The notes: generated from the letters alone by a model not told the origin. Counted from the first letter of the stretch, positions 15,767 to 24,473 are shown. The stretch: DNA of 36,840 nucleotides from Lentisphaerota bacterium (GCA_012520735.1 JAAYNR010000109.1:1-36840), one strand, 5' to 3'. Numbers and translations: made by a program.

Positions 15767-16270
15767 ATGAAACGGATATTATCAATAGTGGCAACAATTG
15801 TCTGTGGTTTGGCGTTGGCAGGCAGTATTGGCTGTGATGCAGCACAGGCAGAGAATAATGAAGTCAAAGCTGATGCAGCCAAAGAGGCTGTCTGGGGGAG
15901 TGACTTTGCCAAGGCGCAGGAGGCCGCCAAAACTAGTGGCAAACCGATATTGGCCTTTTTTACCGGCAGTGACTGGTGTGGCTGGTGCATCCGGCTACAT
16001 AAGGAAGTTCTGGGTGAGAAGCCTTTTGCCGACTATGCTAGTGAGAGTCTGGTCCTCTTTGAGGCCGACTTCCCACGTGGTAAAAAACTCGACCCTGAGG
16101 TCGCTAAACAGAATGATACTCTGATGGAGAAATATGGTGTCAGGGGCTTCCCGACCCTATTCTTGCTTAGTGCTGACGGAAAAGTATTGGGGCAGACCGG
16201 TTACCGTCCCGGCGGTGCTGATAAATATGTTGAGCACCTTAAAGAGCTGATTGCTGCAGGGAATAAATAA
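15767..16270 (+). CDS. Exported thioredoxin-like protein
   Basis: I start at ATG 15767, five bases after TAGGAG, rather than the GTG three bases upstream; this gives 167 residues. Residues 1 to about 29 are a signal peptide (MKR, hydrophobic core, SIGCDAAQA then ENNE). A lipoprotein at the Cys is possible, although SIGC is not a perfect lipobox. The mature part is a thioredoxin fold: KPILAFFTGSDWCGWCIRLHKEVL holds the redox CGWC motif, and GVRGFPTLFLLSADGKVL holds the cis-Pro. It resembles the periplasmic thioredoxin_7/DsbD-gamma-like group and probably reduces or forms disulfides outside the cytoplasm. It is monocistronic. The 134-bp gap to hrpB has a loose CCGG stem and a T-run near 16382, perhaps a terminator. 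Confidence 0.88.
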   Translation: MKRILSIVATIVCGLALAGSIGCDAAQAENNEVKADAAKEAVWGSDFAKAQEAAKTSGKPILAFFTGSDWCGWCIRLHKEVLGEKPFADYASESLVLFEADFPRGKKLDPEVAKQNDTLMEKYGVRGFPTLFLLSADGKVLGQTGYRPGGADKYVEHLKELIAAGNK

Positions 16271-16404
16271 GAGTTAGTCGGGGCAGAGTTATATCTGTTC
16301 CCAATAAAACAGCCCGGTGTGGCCTAATTGCTGAAGGCGTGTCTCAGGATGCGTCTGTTGGCAGGGGTATGCCGGGTTCTTTTTAGCTATAAGGTGGGGC
16401 GGTA

Positions 16405-18924
16405 GTGGTGAAAACAGGACAAGTGACGACACGTTGGCAGGGGTGGCGTGATAGCGACTTGCCTGTCGGCCAGATTGTGCCCGATATTATTGAGGCACTG
16501 GCGGCTAATCGTCCCACCATATTAGAGGCACCTCCCGGTTCCGGCAAAACCACCCTTGTGCCGTTAGCGCTGCTGGGATCCCCCTGGTTACAGGGACGGC
16601 GTATTGTGATGCTTGAGCCGCGACGGTTGGCGGCACGGGCAGCGGCACGGCGGATGGCACAGTTGCTGGGCGAGGCGGTAGGTGAGCGGGTTGGGTATCA
16701 TGTACGACTGGAACAGCGGGTCTCAGCAGTAACAGAAATTGAGATAGTGACAGAGGGGATGCTGGTGCAGCGTCTGCTGGGTGATCCTGAACTCAGCAAA
16801 ACAGGTCTGGTGATTTTCGACGAGTTTCATGAGCGGGCACTGGCAGCAGATCAGGCTTTGGCCATGACACTTGATGTGAAGCGGGCTTTACGCCCCGACT
16901 TGCGTTTGCTGGTGATGTCGGCCACGATTAACAGCGCTGAAGTTGCAGAGTGGTTAGCCGATACAGCGGCTGATGTAAACGAACAACCGTATGTGGCAAA
17001 AGCAGAGGGACAACTCTGGCCTGTGGAGACAGTGTTGCAGGCACGGAGTTCGGCGGCACCATTGCCACGTCAGGCGGCTGAAGCGGTAGTGCGGGCTTTG
17101 GGTGAGACCAGTGGTTCAATATTGGTTTTTTTACCGGGTGAGGGTGAGATACGGCGGACAGCAGAGTTGTTGGCAGAGATTGGTGTGCCGCGTAATGTAG
17201 AGGTGTTACCCCTCTATGCGGCACTCTCGCGTGAGGGACAAGACCGGGCAGTAGCAGCGGCGGTAGCAGGTGTGCGCAAAGTGGTGTTGGCGACTTCAAT
17301 AGCCGAGTCGAGCCTGACAATTGAAGGGGTAAGGGTGGTGATCGATTGCGGCATGATGCGTGTGTCACGGTTTTCACCACGTAACGGGATGTCGCGGTTA
17401 GAGACACTACGTGTAACGAGAGATCGGGCGGATCAGCGGCGCGGACGAGCTGGGAGGCTCGGTCCCGGTGTTTGTTACCGACTATGGGACGAGGCCGATG
17501 AGAGCAATCTGGCAGACCACGCGGCGGCTGAAATAGTGGCGGCTGATCTGGCACCGGTGGTTCTACAATGTGCCTTCTGGGGTGCGCCGCGCCTGGAAGA
17601 CCTCCCCTGGCCGACATTACCGCCTTTGGCTTCGTGGCGGCAGGCAACATCGTTGCTGATCGACCTTGGCGCTCTGGAGATGGGCGTAGATGGTGTGGCA
17701 CGGATCACCGCACGTGGGCGGAGTATGGTTCGTTTGCCGACACATCCACGACTCTCCCACATGGTGGTGCGTGCGGCTGATCATGGCTGTGCCCGTGTGG
17801 CTACGCTACTGGCTGCAGCAATAACCGAACTGGCTGGGGAGTCGCGCTTACGCGGCGAAACCGATGCGCGAGCGTTGCTGGATCACGTAGAGAACGGTGA
17901 CGCAGCCGACGGGTTTTCACGGCGGGTCGAGAGACTGGCCCGTTCCTGGGGGCGGCAATGGCCACCCGACTCAGCCGAGATTGCGGTGGGGCGTATGTTG
18001 TCGTGGGCCTTCCCTGATCGGATTGCGCGTCAGCGCGGTCCCGGAGGGCGTTACCAGATGGCCGGCGGCGGCGGTGTGCAGATAGATCCGGCAGACCCAC
18101 TGTCGAGTCAAGAGTGGCTGGTTGTAGCAGAGCTCTCCGGCACCAGCGCAGAAGCCCACATCAGACTGGCGGCACCTTACGAACAGGCGTGGCTGTATGC
18201 CGACTTCAGTGGTTTGATAGAGTCGATGCCTTTGATAGAGTGGGATCGCCAACGCCAGATGGTAGTTGCGGCGAACCGGAGTCGGTATGGTGCGATAACA
18301 CTACGTGACTCAGGGTTACACGAGCCTGACCCGATTGCTGTGGCAACGGCGATGTTGGTGGGGGTCAAAGAAGAGGGGCTTGAGCGCTTGCCATGGTGCC
18401 GGGGTGCGTTAGAGCTACGGGCGAGAGTAGAGTTTTTAAGGAGAGCACGTCCTGAAGAGCTCTGGCCCGACTTCAGTGACAGTGGACTGAAGGCGAGTTT
18501 AGAAGAGTGGTTGCTGCCGATACTGACAGGGATCAGTCGGTGGAGTCAGATGAAAGAAGTTGATCTGGTCGGGGCGTTGCTCGCCTTACTGGGAGATCGG
18601 CGGCGTCAGCTCGATACATTGGCTCCGACACATTTTATCTTACCGGGCGGTTCACGATGTCGCATCCGCTATGACCAGGGGATAGAGCCGATCATTGCGG
18701 TACGGATACAGGATATTTTCGGTTTAGAAGAGACTCCGAAAGTGGCTGGTGGCAGAGTAGCAGTAGTGATCCACTTACTCTCTCCGGCACAACGTCCGGT
18801 ACAGATAACCAAAGACCTGACTAGTTTTTGGCGTACAGGTTATGCCCAGATACGGAAAGACCTGCGTGGTCGCTATCCCAAACACCACTGGCCAGAAAAC
18901 CCGATGTTGAAGGGAGAAAGGTGA
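16405..18924 (+). CDS. hrpB: ATP-dependent helicase HrpB
   Basis: The protein has 839 residues, typical for HrpB. The start is GTG 16405 or the adjacent GTG 16408, behind AAGGTGGGGC. DExH-box motifs in order are: Walker A EAPPGSGKTTLVPLALL (about 40-56), motif Ia LEPRRLAARAAARRMA, DEFHERAL (motif II), MSATIN (motif III), VLATSIAESSLTIEGV, and QRRGRAGRLGPGVCYRLW (motif VI). The HrpB-specific C-terminal part ends RYPKHHWPENPM, as in the family. It is a cytosolic RNA helicase of uncertain substrate. It is unrelated to the type III secretion hrpB regulator. It appears monocistronic and is followed by a large repeat-filled gap. Confidence 0.95.
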   Translation: MVKTGQVTTRWQGWRDSDLPVGQIVPDIIEALAANRPTILEAPPGSGKTTLVPLALLGSPWLQGRRIVMLEPRRLAARAAARRMAQLLGEAVGERVGYHVRLEQRVSAVTEIEIVTEGMLVQRLLGDPELSKTGLVIFDEFHERALAADQALAMTLDVKRALRPDLRLLVMSATINSAEVAEWLADTAADVNEQPYVAKAEGQLWPVETVLQARSSAAPLPRQAAEAVVRALGETSGSILVFLPGEGEIRRTAELLAEIGVPRNVEVLPLYAALSREGQDRAVAAAVAGVRKVVLATSIAESSLTIEGVRVVIDCGMMRVSRFSPRNGMSRLETLRVTRDRADQRRGRAGRLGPGVCYRLWDEADESNLADHAAAEIVAADLAPVVLQCAFWGAPRLEDLPWPTLPPLASWRQATSLLIDLGALEMGVDGVARITARGRSMVRLPTHPRLSHMVVRAADHGCARVATLLAAAITELAGESRLRGETDARALLDHVENGDAADGFSRRVERLARSWGRQWPPDSAEIAVGRMLSWAFPDRIARQRGPGGRYQMAGGGGVQIDPADPLSSQEWLVVAELSGTSAEAHIRLAAPYEQAWLYADFSGLIESMPLIEWDRQRQMVVAANRSRYGAITLRDSGLHEPDPIAVATAMLVGVKEEGLERLPWCRGALELRARVEFLRRARPEELWPDFSDSGLKASLEEWLLPILTGISRWSQMKEVDLVGALLALLGDRRRQLDTLAPTHFILPGGSRCRIRYDQGIEPIIAVRIQDIFGLEETPKVAGGRVAVVIHLLSPAQRPVQITKDLTSFWRTGYAQIRKDLRGRYPKHHWPENPMLKGER

Positions 18925-19098
18925 TATACACTTAAACGCTTACGCTTAGACGAGGTACTTCAACGAAGAGGATGAAGAGTGAAGGTGGAAGGGGATTAAC
19001 CACGGAGAACGCAGAAAACACGGAAGCTCATGCACGGGAGAGGTAAACCACGAATGGGCACGAAATAGAATGCCTTAATGGCTTAATGGCAAGTACAT

Positions 19099-19129
19099 GG
19101 TGGTAGGGCGTGTTTCTCCGAAACCGCCG
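19099..19129 (+). repeat. 31-bp interspersed repeat core, copy B
   Basis: It reads GGTGGTAGGGCGTGTTTC, then CCGAAACCGCCG, differing from copy A at two positions. It is followed directly by the 10-bp perfect hairpin at 19133-19158 and then AACAAGGTATAATGG, which matches the segment after copies A and D. Confidence 0.8.
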
Positions 19130-19247
19130 TAGTTCCGGTGCGGCTTGTCGCACCGGAACAAGGTATAATGGCAAACACAAGCTTTGTCGTGAGCTTTGTC
19201 GGGGCTGGCGAATGGTCTTTTGCGTGTCGGAAACCGGGTTATGTCAC

Positions 19248-19326
19248 GCCCTTACAGGGCTAAATTTACTATGTGACGTAAACCCGTGGCGTTGCCACGG
19301 GCTGGTATGTATAGCCCTTTCAGGGC
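19248..19326. repeat. Triple-palindrome repeat unit
   Basis: GCCCT-TAC-AGGGC (19248-19260), CCCGTGGC-GTT-GCCACGGG (19283-19301) and GCCCT-TTC-AGGGC (19314-19326) are three perfect small hairpins in a row. A degenerate version of the first, with the same preceding GGTTATGTCACG, occurs at about 24541-24563. Confidence 0.7.
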
Positions 19327-19362
19327 AGGCTTTGCACTTCATTTTTCACTCTTCATTTACAT

Positions 19363-19432
19363 CGTTTAAGAGTAGGCGATCAAGTGTGGTTCGACTAAGG
19401 GTGGCGACTAAGTGTAGGCGTTTAAGTGTGTG
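19363..19432 (+). repeat. Tandem 13-15-bp repeat, five units
   Basis: Five consecutive units begin at 19363, 19377, 19392, 19405 and 19419, for example CGTTTAAGAGTAGG, CGACTAAGGGTGG and CGACTAAGTGTAGG. They are the same family as at 724-762. An inverted pair of related units lies at about 18931-18952. Confidence 0.75.
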
Positions 19433-19586
19433 ATTTAGTAGCGAACCCGTTAGCTACTGTCAAAAAACAAGGAGTTCAAGCAGCTATCTTCATAAAGGGA
19501 ATACGGTTTCTGTGCTATACAACATTTGGTTACGGCTGTAAGCAGTTTTAGTTGAATATTGGGTTTCTTTTGTGGTCCGTTTGCGG

Positions 19587-19610
19587 TATAATTGAGGCTA
19601 TACAGTATAG
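19587..19610 (+). promoter_or_regulatory. -10 box and overlapping operator-like palindrome of the amr operon
   Basis: A consensus TATAAT lies at 19587-19592. The -35 region is poor. The perfect palindrome CTATACAGTATAG lies at 19598-19610, across the expected transcription start. This arrangement suggests repression of the downstream amrS-amrB-amrA operon; the regulator is unknown. Confidence 0.45.
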
Positions 19611-19661
19611 TTAAAGGTGGTGCGTGAGCGGCTACCGTGTTAGCAATTTTCAGAGGTTTTT

Positions 19662-20639
19662 ATGGAGTATGTGGTTTGTGATATTTGCCCGCGTCAGTGT
19701 CGATTGAAGTCTGGTCAGACGGGAGTGTGCCGTGCCAGACAGAATGTTGATGGCAGGATTGTTTTGCTTACTTATGGGTTGCCGTGTTCGGTTAATGTTG
19801 ATCCGGTGGAGAAAAAGCCGCTTTACCATTTTTTGCCGGGGAGTAAAACTTTTTCGATAGGGATGGCAGGATGTAATATTAACTGTCTGAATTGTCAGAA
19901 TGCGGAGATATCGCAGTCGGGGCCTTTGGGGTTGCCGGCATATGAGTTGCCGTCGGGTGCAACTGTGGCGGCGGCTACGGAGCGGGGGTGTCCTTCGATC
20001 TCTTATACTTACACTGAACCGCTGGTGGCGTTTGAATATGTAAGGGACTGCGCCGAAGCGGCGCGCAGGGCGGGGGTGCGTAATGTTCTGGTGACAGCGG
20101 GTTATGGCACGCCGGCGACAATAAGTGAGCTGGCGAAGGTGATCGATGCGGCGAACGTCGATTTGAAGTCGATCGATGATAAATTTTACAGGGAAATATG
20201 TGGGGTAAATTCGGTTAAGCCGGTTTTGGATGCTTTGAACCGCTGGCGCGAGGCGGTGGTGTGGCTTGAGGTGACGGTGTTGTTAATCCCTACAAAAAAC
20301 GACTCTGATAAGGCGATCAGTGATTTGGTTAATTGGGTAGTGGCTAATTTGGGGCGGGAGGTGCCGATCCATTTTTCCCGTTTCTTCCCGATTCACCGTT
20401 TGACGGAGTTGCCACCGACGCCGATAGAGACGCTGGCGCGGGCAGTGGAGATTGCCAATGCGGCTGGTTTGGTCTATGCCTATACAGGCAATGCCGATGT
20501 TGATGGTGGCAGTGATACAGTGTGTGCCGGTTGTGGTGAAGTTTTAATCAGGCGGCAACGGTTTTCGGTTTTTGACAACAGGCTGCAGGAGGGTAAGTGT
20601 GTTTCATGTGGACGTGTGGCAACAGGAGTATGGAGGTGA
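19662..20639 (+). CDS. amrS: AmmeMemoRadiSam system radical SAM enzyme
   Basis: The protein has 325 residues, and the ATG follows AGAGG at five bases. It begins with a Cys-rich segment (CDICPRQCRLKSGQTGVCRAR, residues 6-26). The radical-SAM motif GCNINCLNCQN (C-x3-C-x2-C, about 69-79) binds the [4Fe-4S] cluster that cleaves S-adenosylmethionine. GVRNVLVTAGYGTP and VDLKSIDDKFYREICG are typical of this PflA-like subfamily. A second Cys pair set near the C-terminus (CAGCGEV and CVSCGRV) looks like a zinc-ribbon or auxiliary site. The substrate of the AmmeMemoRadiSam system is not established. amrB starts 6 bp after its stop codon, so the genes form one operon. Confidence 0.92.
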   Translation: MEYVVCDICPRQCRLKSGQTGVCRARQNVDGRIVLLTYGLPCSVNVDPVEKKPLYHFLPGSKTFSIGMAGCNINCLNCQNAEISQSGPLGLPAYELPSGATVAAATERGCPSISYTYTEPLVAFEYVRDCAEAARRAGVRNVLVTAGYGTPATISELAKVIDAANVDLKSIDDKFYREICGVNSVKPVLDALNRWREAVVWLEVTVLLIPTKNDSDKAISDLVNWVVANLGREVPIHFSRFFPIHRLTELPPTPIETLARAVEIANAAGLVYAYTGNADVDGGSDTVCAGCGEVLIRRQRFSVFDNRLQEGKCVSCGRVATGVWR

Positions 20640-20645
20640 GGGGAT

Positions 20646-21497
20646 GTGAATAGGAGAGGATGGAGTTCGCCACTGGCAGGGCGTTGGTATAGTGATGATG
20701 CCAGGGTGTTGCGGCAGACATTGACGCATCTGGAAGGATGCGTGCGTAAGGTTCCTTTGGCTGGTGTGCGGGGGGTGATTGTGCCACATGCAGGGTATCA
20801 GTTTTCAGGGCGGGTGGCGATGGCTGCTTATGCGCGGCTTGATGTGGCGGATTATAAGCGGGTGGTGGTGGTGGGACCGAGCCACTATGCGGCGATGGAG
20901 AACTGTCTAAGTTGGCCGGGGGTAGCGGAAATAACGACTCCGCTGGGGAGTTGTCGGGTTGATACCGAGTGGCTCGATATTTTTGCGGAGAGCGGTTTTT
21001 TGCGGCATGAGCCGCAGGCTCACCGGCAGGAGCATAGTGATCAGATACAGTTGCCGTTGTTGCAACATCTGTTTGCCCGGCGCGAGTGGAGTCTGGTGCC
21101 GCTGGTGTGTGGGCAGTTTGATGATGCAACCGCAACGGCTTGTGGCGAGAGATTGCGGCTGCTGCTGGATGAGGAGAGTTTGCTGGTGATCAGTACAGAC
21201 TTTACCCACTATGGAGTAAACTTCGGTTATGTGCCGTTTGAGTTTGATGTGGCGCAGCGTCTGGAGGAGTTGGACCATGAGGTTTTTGCGCAAGTAGTTG
21301 CCGGTAACAGTGGAAGTTTCTGGCGGGTAATACGTGAAACCGGGGCAACCGTGTGTGGAGTTTATCCTTTAGCGCTGTTGCTGGCGGTGATGGGCGGACG
21401 GGGTGTGGTAGAGGAGGTTGCTTACGATTTATCGGGCAATATAACGGGCGACTGGGAGAACTCGGTCAGTTATTTGAGTGCAACGTTAAAGTGGTGA
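20646..21497 (+). CDS. amrB: AmmeMemoRadiSam system protein B (MEMO1 family)
   Basis: The protein has 283 residues. It starts with GTG 20646 behind GGAGGTGAGGGGAT. Family motifs are present in order: VIVPHAGYQFSGRVA (about 43-57), VVVGPSHYAAMENC, HSDQIQLPLLQHL, and STDFTHYGVNF. The MEMO fold resembles non-haem iron extradiol dioxygenases and class II extradiol enzymes. The His49-like (PHAGY), H of SHY and H of THYG are the usual metal-site residues. It is cytosolic, with no signal peptide. It sits between amrS and amrA with a 4-7-bp gap on each side, a complete three-gene cluster. Confidence 0.92.
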   Translation: MNRRGWSSPLAGRWYSDDARVLRQTLTHLEGCVRKVPLAGVRGVIVPHAGYQFSGRVAMAAYARLDVADYKRVVVVGPSHYAAMENCLSWPGVAEITTPLGSCRVDTEWLDIFAESGFLRHEPQAHRQEHSDQIQLPLLQHLFARREWSLVPLVCGQFDDATATACGERLRLLLDEESLLVISTDFTHYGVNFGYVPFEFDVAQRLEELDHEVFAQVVAGNSGSFWRVIRETGATVCGVYPLALLLAVMGGRGVVEEVAYDLSGNITGDWENSVSYLSATLKW

Positions 21498-21504
21498 GGT
21501 AGTG

Positions 21505-22047
21505 ATGTTAGGTAGTGAGTGTCGGGAGTGGTTGTTGAAGTTAGCGCGTGGGGTAGTTGATAGTGCGGCGCGAGGGGAGCGGCATGTGGCTGCGGCGGCG
21601 GATGGAATACCGACGGAGGCGCGTCAGGTACGTGGGGGATTTGTAACGCTGACAATCAGGGGTGCGCTGCGGGGGTGCATTGGTGAGATTTTTCCACGCC
21701 GTGAGTTGTGGCGTGTAGTAGAGGAGCAGGCTTATAACGCTGCTGTTAACGACCCGCGTTTTGAGCCGCTGCGAGCGTCGGAGGCTGTGGCGGTACGGAT
21801 AGAGATTTCGGCGTTGACACCACCTGAGGTTATCGGGTCGTGGCGTGAGATCGAGGTGGGGCGGCACGGTGTTGTGCTGGAGCGTGGTGAGACGGGGGCA
21901 GTTTTTCTGCCGCAAGTAGCCACTGAACAGGGGTGGGATGTAGAGACAATGTTAAGCCATTTGGCCTATAAGGCGGGGTTGCCGCGCGAGGCGTGGCGGG
22001 AGGGGTGCAGCTTTCAGGTGTTTGAGGCGGAAGTTTTTGGCGAGTAG
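21505..22047 (+). CDS. amrA: AmmeMemoRadiSam system protein A (AMMECR1 domain)
   Basis: I start at ATG 21505, four bases after GAGGT; the GTG at 21502 in the track is too close to the ribosome site. The protein has 180 residues. The AMMECR1 hallmark LRGCIGEIFP lies near residue 52. Also typical are NAAVNDPRFEPL, VRIEISALTPPEVI and AVFLPQVATEQGWDVETMLSHLAYKAGLP (LP-QV-x-W-x3-L). This is the small partner of the MEMO and radical SAM proteins; the biochemical role is unknown in bacteria. It ends the operon and converges on the tsaC-like gene 6 bp later. Confidence 0.92.
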   Translation: MLGSECREWLLKLARGVVDSAARGERHVAAAADGIPTEARQVRGGFVTLTIRGALRGCIGEIFPRRELWRVVEEQAYNAAVNDPRFEPLRASEAVAVRIEISALTPPEVIGSWREIEVGRHGVVLERGETGAVFLPQVATEQGWDVETMLSHLAYKAGLPREAWREGCSFQVFEAEVFGE

Positions 22048-22053
22048 CGGGGG

Positions 22054-22629
22054 TTAAAGTGTAATTGCGCCGGCACGGAGAGTGGTGATGCCGGAGTTAT
22101 CGACTCGGACGACCGTACTGGCCTGGCCACCGGGGGAGGGGCCATCGTTGATGATGATGTCGGCTTGGAGACCGATGGAGCTGAGAACGGCAGCGGCATC
22201 ACATGCCGGCTGGCTACCGGCGAGGTTGGCGCTGGTGACGCGGAGCAGACCACCACAGGCGGCCAGAAGGTCGCGACAGAACTGGTGGTTGGGGACACGG
22301 AATCCTTCGGTGCAATTATCACAAGGGAGAACCATGGTGAGTGCACCGGGCCAGTATTTGTTCGCCAGAGTGGTTGCTACCGGAGTGAATGAGGCTCCAT
22401 AACGGATTACGGCGCTGGTGTCGGCGGCGAGAAAGGCTATTGGTTTATTGGCGGCGCGTTGTTTGGTGGTAGAGAGGCGTGCTACAGCGGCGGGGTGGTC
22501 GTGGTGTGCAGCCAGACCGTAGACGGTGTCGGTAGGTATAACGGCAACTGCGCCACTGATTATGGCTGTGGCTGCTTGCTGCAGTGTTTCATTATAGGAC
22601 TCAGCAGTGAGCTTCAAGATTAGAGGCAT
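22054..22629 (-). CDS. tsaC: L-threonylcarbamoyladenylate synthase (TsaC/YrdC)
   Basis: The protein has 191 residues, the short TsaC type without the Sua5 C-terminal domain. It makes threonylcarbamoyl-AMP from threonine, bicarbonate and ATP for the t6A37 modification of ANN-decoding tRNAs. Visible motifs are AVIPTDTVYGLAA (28-40), TKQRAANKPI (K-x-R, about 54-63), WPGALTMVLP (about 93-102) and VTSANLAGSQP (SxN). STVVRVD near the C-terminus completes the family pattern. It is the last gene of the minus-strand purD-purE-tsaC run, 26 bp after purE, and has no strong ribosome site. Confidence 0.93.
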   Translation of the reverse strand: MPLILKLTAESYNETLQQAATAIISGAVAVIPTDTVYGLAAHHDHPAAVARLSTTKQRAANKPIAFLAADTSAVIRYGASFTPVATTLANKYWPGALTMVLPCDNCTEGFRVPNHQFCRDLLAACGGLLRVTSANLAGSQPACDAAAVLSSIGLQADIIINDGPSPGGQASTVVRVDNSGITTLRAGAITL

Positions 22630-22655
22630 GATATTTCAGTGAGAGAGGGGTTTGT

Positions 22656-23165
22656 TCAGGAGTGGAGAGAGTCCTGCAACTTGGCATCAGCGGCACTTAC
22701 CTTAGAGGCCATCTCTTTTTTATAGGCGTGGAATTTTGTGCGGAGTGCATTGTTTTCGTTGCCGAGAATCTGCACGGCGAGGAGGGCGGCATTGGTAGGG
22801 CCGGCACTGCCGAGTGTGACAGTAGCCACGGGGATACCGGCGGGCATCTGCACCATGGCGAGGAGTGCGTCGAGGCCATTCAGGGCACCGTTGGCGACGG
22901 GGATACCGATGACCGGCAGCACAGTGTGACCGGCAATAACACCGGCCAGATGGGCTGCGCCACCGGCTGCGGCGATAATTACTTTTAGGCCGCGGCTTTC
23001 GGCTGAGGCGGCGTAGATACTGGCAATGTCGGGGGTGCGGTGAGCCGACATGACCCTGACTTCAAAGGGGACATCGAAATTTTTCAGGGTTTGGGCTGCT
23101 TTTTCAACGAGCGGCCAATCGGAATCACTACCCATGATGATCCCTACTAACGGTCTTTTTGACAT
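22656..23165 (-). CDS. purE: 5-(carboxyamino)imidazole ribonucleotide mutase, class I
   Basis: I use ATG 23165 ([17 protein letters not shown]), because GAGGTG lies four bases upstream; the track adds four residues. The protein has 169 residues. The PurE signature [11 protein letters not shown] and SAHRTPD (substrate-binding loop with the catalytic His), [12 protein letters not shown] and PVIGIPV are all present. It converts N5-CAIR to CAIR in de novo purine synthesis. No purK is next to it in this window. It lies directly after purD on the minus strand, 30 bp apart. Confidence 0.95.
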   Translation of the reverse strand: MSKRPLVGIIMGSDSDWPLVEKAAQTLKNFDVPFEVRVMSAHRTPDIASIYAASAESRGLKVIIAAAGGAAHLAGVIAGHTVLPVIGIPVANGALNGLDALLAMVQMPAGIPVATVTLGSAGPTNAALLAVQILGNENNALRTKFHAYKKEMASKVSAADAKLQDSLHS

Positions 23166-23195
23166 ATTGCACCTCATGATCCGGTGGAGTGGTTG

Positions 23196-24473
23196 TTACT
23201 TAATACGGTTAATAGCGCGAGCGGCAATATCGCGGCGATAGTGACTGCCTTCGAGGGAGATAGCAGCAATAGCGGCATAGGCATCGGCAACAGCGGTGGA
23301 GAGGTCGGGGCCGCTTGCAGAGACGGCGAGGACGCGTCCGCCTACGGAGATAATCCGGTTATCGCGGCGGGCTGTGCCACTGTGAAAGATGGTGACGTTG
23401 TCGAAAGCGGCAGCATCATTGAGACCATTAATGGGTAACCCCTTCTCGTACGAGCCGGGATAACCTTTGGCAGAGAGAACCACAGTGACGGCCGGGTTGG
23501 GCGAGACGCTCAGTTTAACGGTGTTAAGTGTGCCGTTAATACAGGCCTCGAAAACAGGGATGATATCGCCCTCCAGGCGGGGCATGATGGCCTGAGTTTC
23601 GGGATCGCCAAAACGAGCATTAAATTCGAGTACTTTAATACCGGTTTTGGTGACCATGAGTCCGGCATAGAGGACACCTTTATAAGTGATGCCACGCTTG
23701 GCCAACTCAGCGACAACAGGGAGGATGATGGTGTCGCGGATAGTGGGGAGCATGTCGTCGCTGACGACAGGTGCCGGTGAGTAGGCACCCATACCGCCAG
23801 TATTGGGGCCGGTGTCGTTATCGAAGATACGTTTATGATCTTGCGAGGTAGGCAGCAGGGCTACATTGTGGCCATCGACTAGGGCGAGGATTGAGGCCTC
23901 TTCACCGTCGAGAAACTCCTCCAATAGAATTTCTGTACCGGCATTGCCAAAGACATTCTGCAGCAACATTGAGCGGATGGCAGCTTCGGCATCGGCGCGA
24001 TTAGTGGCGATGATCACTCCTTTACCGGCAGCCAGACCAGAGGCTTTGATCACAACGGGGAGACCGAAAGAGTCGAGTGCGGCGACAGCAGCGGTGGCAT
24101 CGGTGAAGATTTCGGCATGTGCGGTGGGGACACCAGCGGCCAGCATCACCTCCTTGGCGAAGCTTTTGCTGCCCTCGATATTTGCGGCGGCTTTATTAGG
24201 ACCGAAAGCGCGGAGGCCGAGTTGGCTGAGCTCGTCGACCAGACCGGCACACAAGGGGGCTTCGGGGCCGACCACAGTGAGGTCGGGGCGGTTGCTACGG
24301 GCCCAGGCGATCAGTCCGGAGATATCTTCGGCATTGATAGGGAGGTTATCCGCCAGTTCGGCTGTACCAGCATTGCCTGGGGCACAAAACAATTGAGGCT
24401 GGCGTGAGTCCTGCGCCAGTTTCCAGATAAGGGCATGTTCACGGCCGCCCCCGCCAACTACTAAAATTTTCAT
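23196..24473 (-). CDS. purD: Phosphoribosylamine-glycine ligase
   Basis: The track ORF adds 12 residues; I start at ATG 24473, which gives the conserved N-terminus MKILVVGGGGREHALIWKL. The protein has 425 residues, typical of GARS. ATP-grasp signatures are GPEAPLCAGLVDEL, SKSFAKEVM, IKASGLAAGKGVIIA and GPNTGGMGAYSPAP, then LEFNARFGDPETQAIMPRL. It joins phosphoribosylamine with glycine using ATP. purE follows. A repeat island separates it from nadK upstream on the same strand, so it may have its own promoter. Confidence 0.96.
   Translation of the reverse strand: MKILVVGGGGREHALIWKLAQDSRQPQLFCAPGNAGTAELADNLPINAEDISGLIAWARSNRPDLTVVGPEAPLCAGLVDELSQLGLRAFGPNKAAANIEGSKSFAKEVMLAAGVPTAHAEIFTDATAAVAALDSFGLPVVIKASGLAAGKGVIIATNRADAEAAIRSMLLQNVFGNAGTEILLEEFLDGEEASILALVDGHNVALLPTSQDHKRIFDNDTGPNTGGMGAYSPAPVVSDDMLPTIRDTIILPVVAELAKRGITYKGVLYAGLMVTKTGIKVLEFNARFGDPETQAIMPRLEGDIIPVFEACINGTLNTVKLSVSPNPAVTVVLSAKGYPGSYEKGLPINGLNDAAAFDNVTIFHSGTARRDNRIISVGGRVLAVSASGPDLSTAVADAYAAIAAISLEGSHYRRDIAARAINRIK

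Larger units (their letters stand above)
18925..19586. repeat. Intergenic region with mosaic of short repeats (locus B)
   Basis: No credible gene lies between hrpB and amrS. Modules in order: TTAACCACGGAGAACGCAG at about 18996; AACCACGAATGGGCACGAAA near 19046; AATGCCTTAATGGCTTAATG near 19070; the 31-bp core at 19099-19129; a 10-bp hairpin TTCCGGTGCG/CGCACCGGAA at 19133-19158; doubled AGCTTTGTCG at 19178-19203; two GCCCT-N3-AGGGC palindromes flanking the hairpin CCCGTGGC-GTT-GCCACGGG at 19248-19326; and five 13-15-bp CGTTTAAGNGTGG units at 19363-19432. The ORF at 19110-19433 only reads through these modules. Confidence 0.75.

Noticed and set aside
19110-19433. 107-aa plus-strand ORF in the gap before amrS
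   Set aside because: Its translation only reads through the repeat core, hairpins and tandem units; no ribosome site or protein-like composition.
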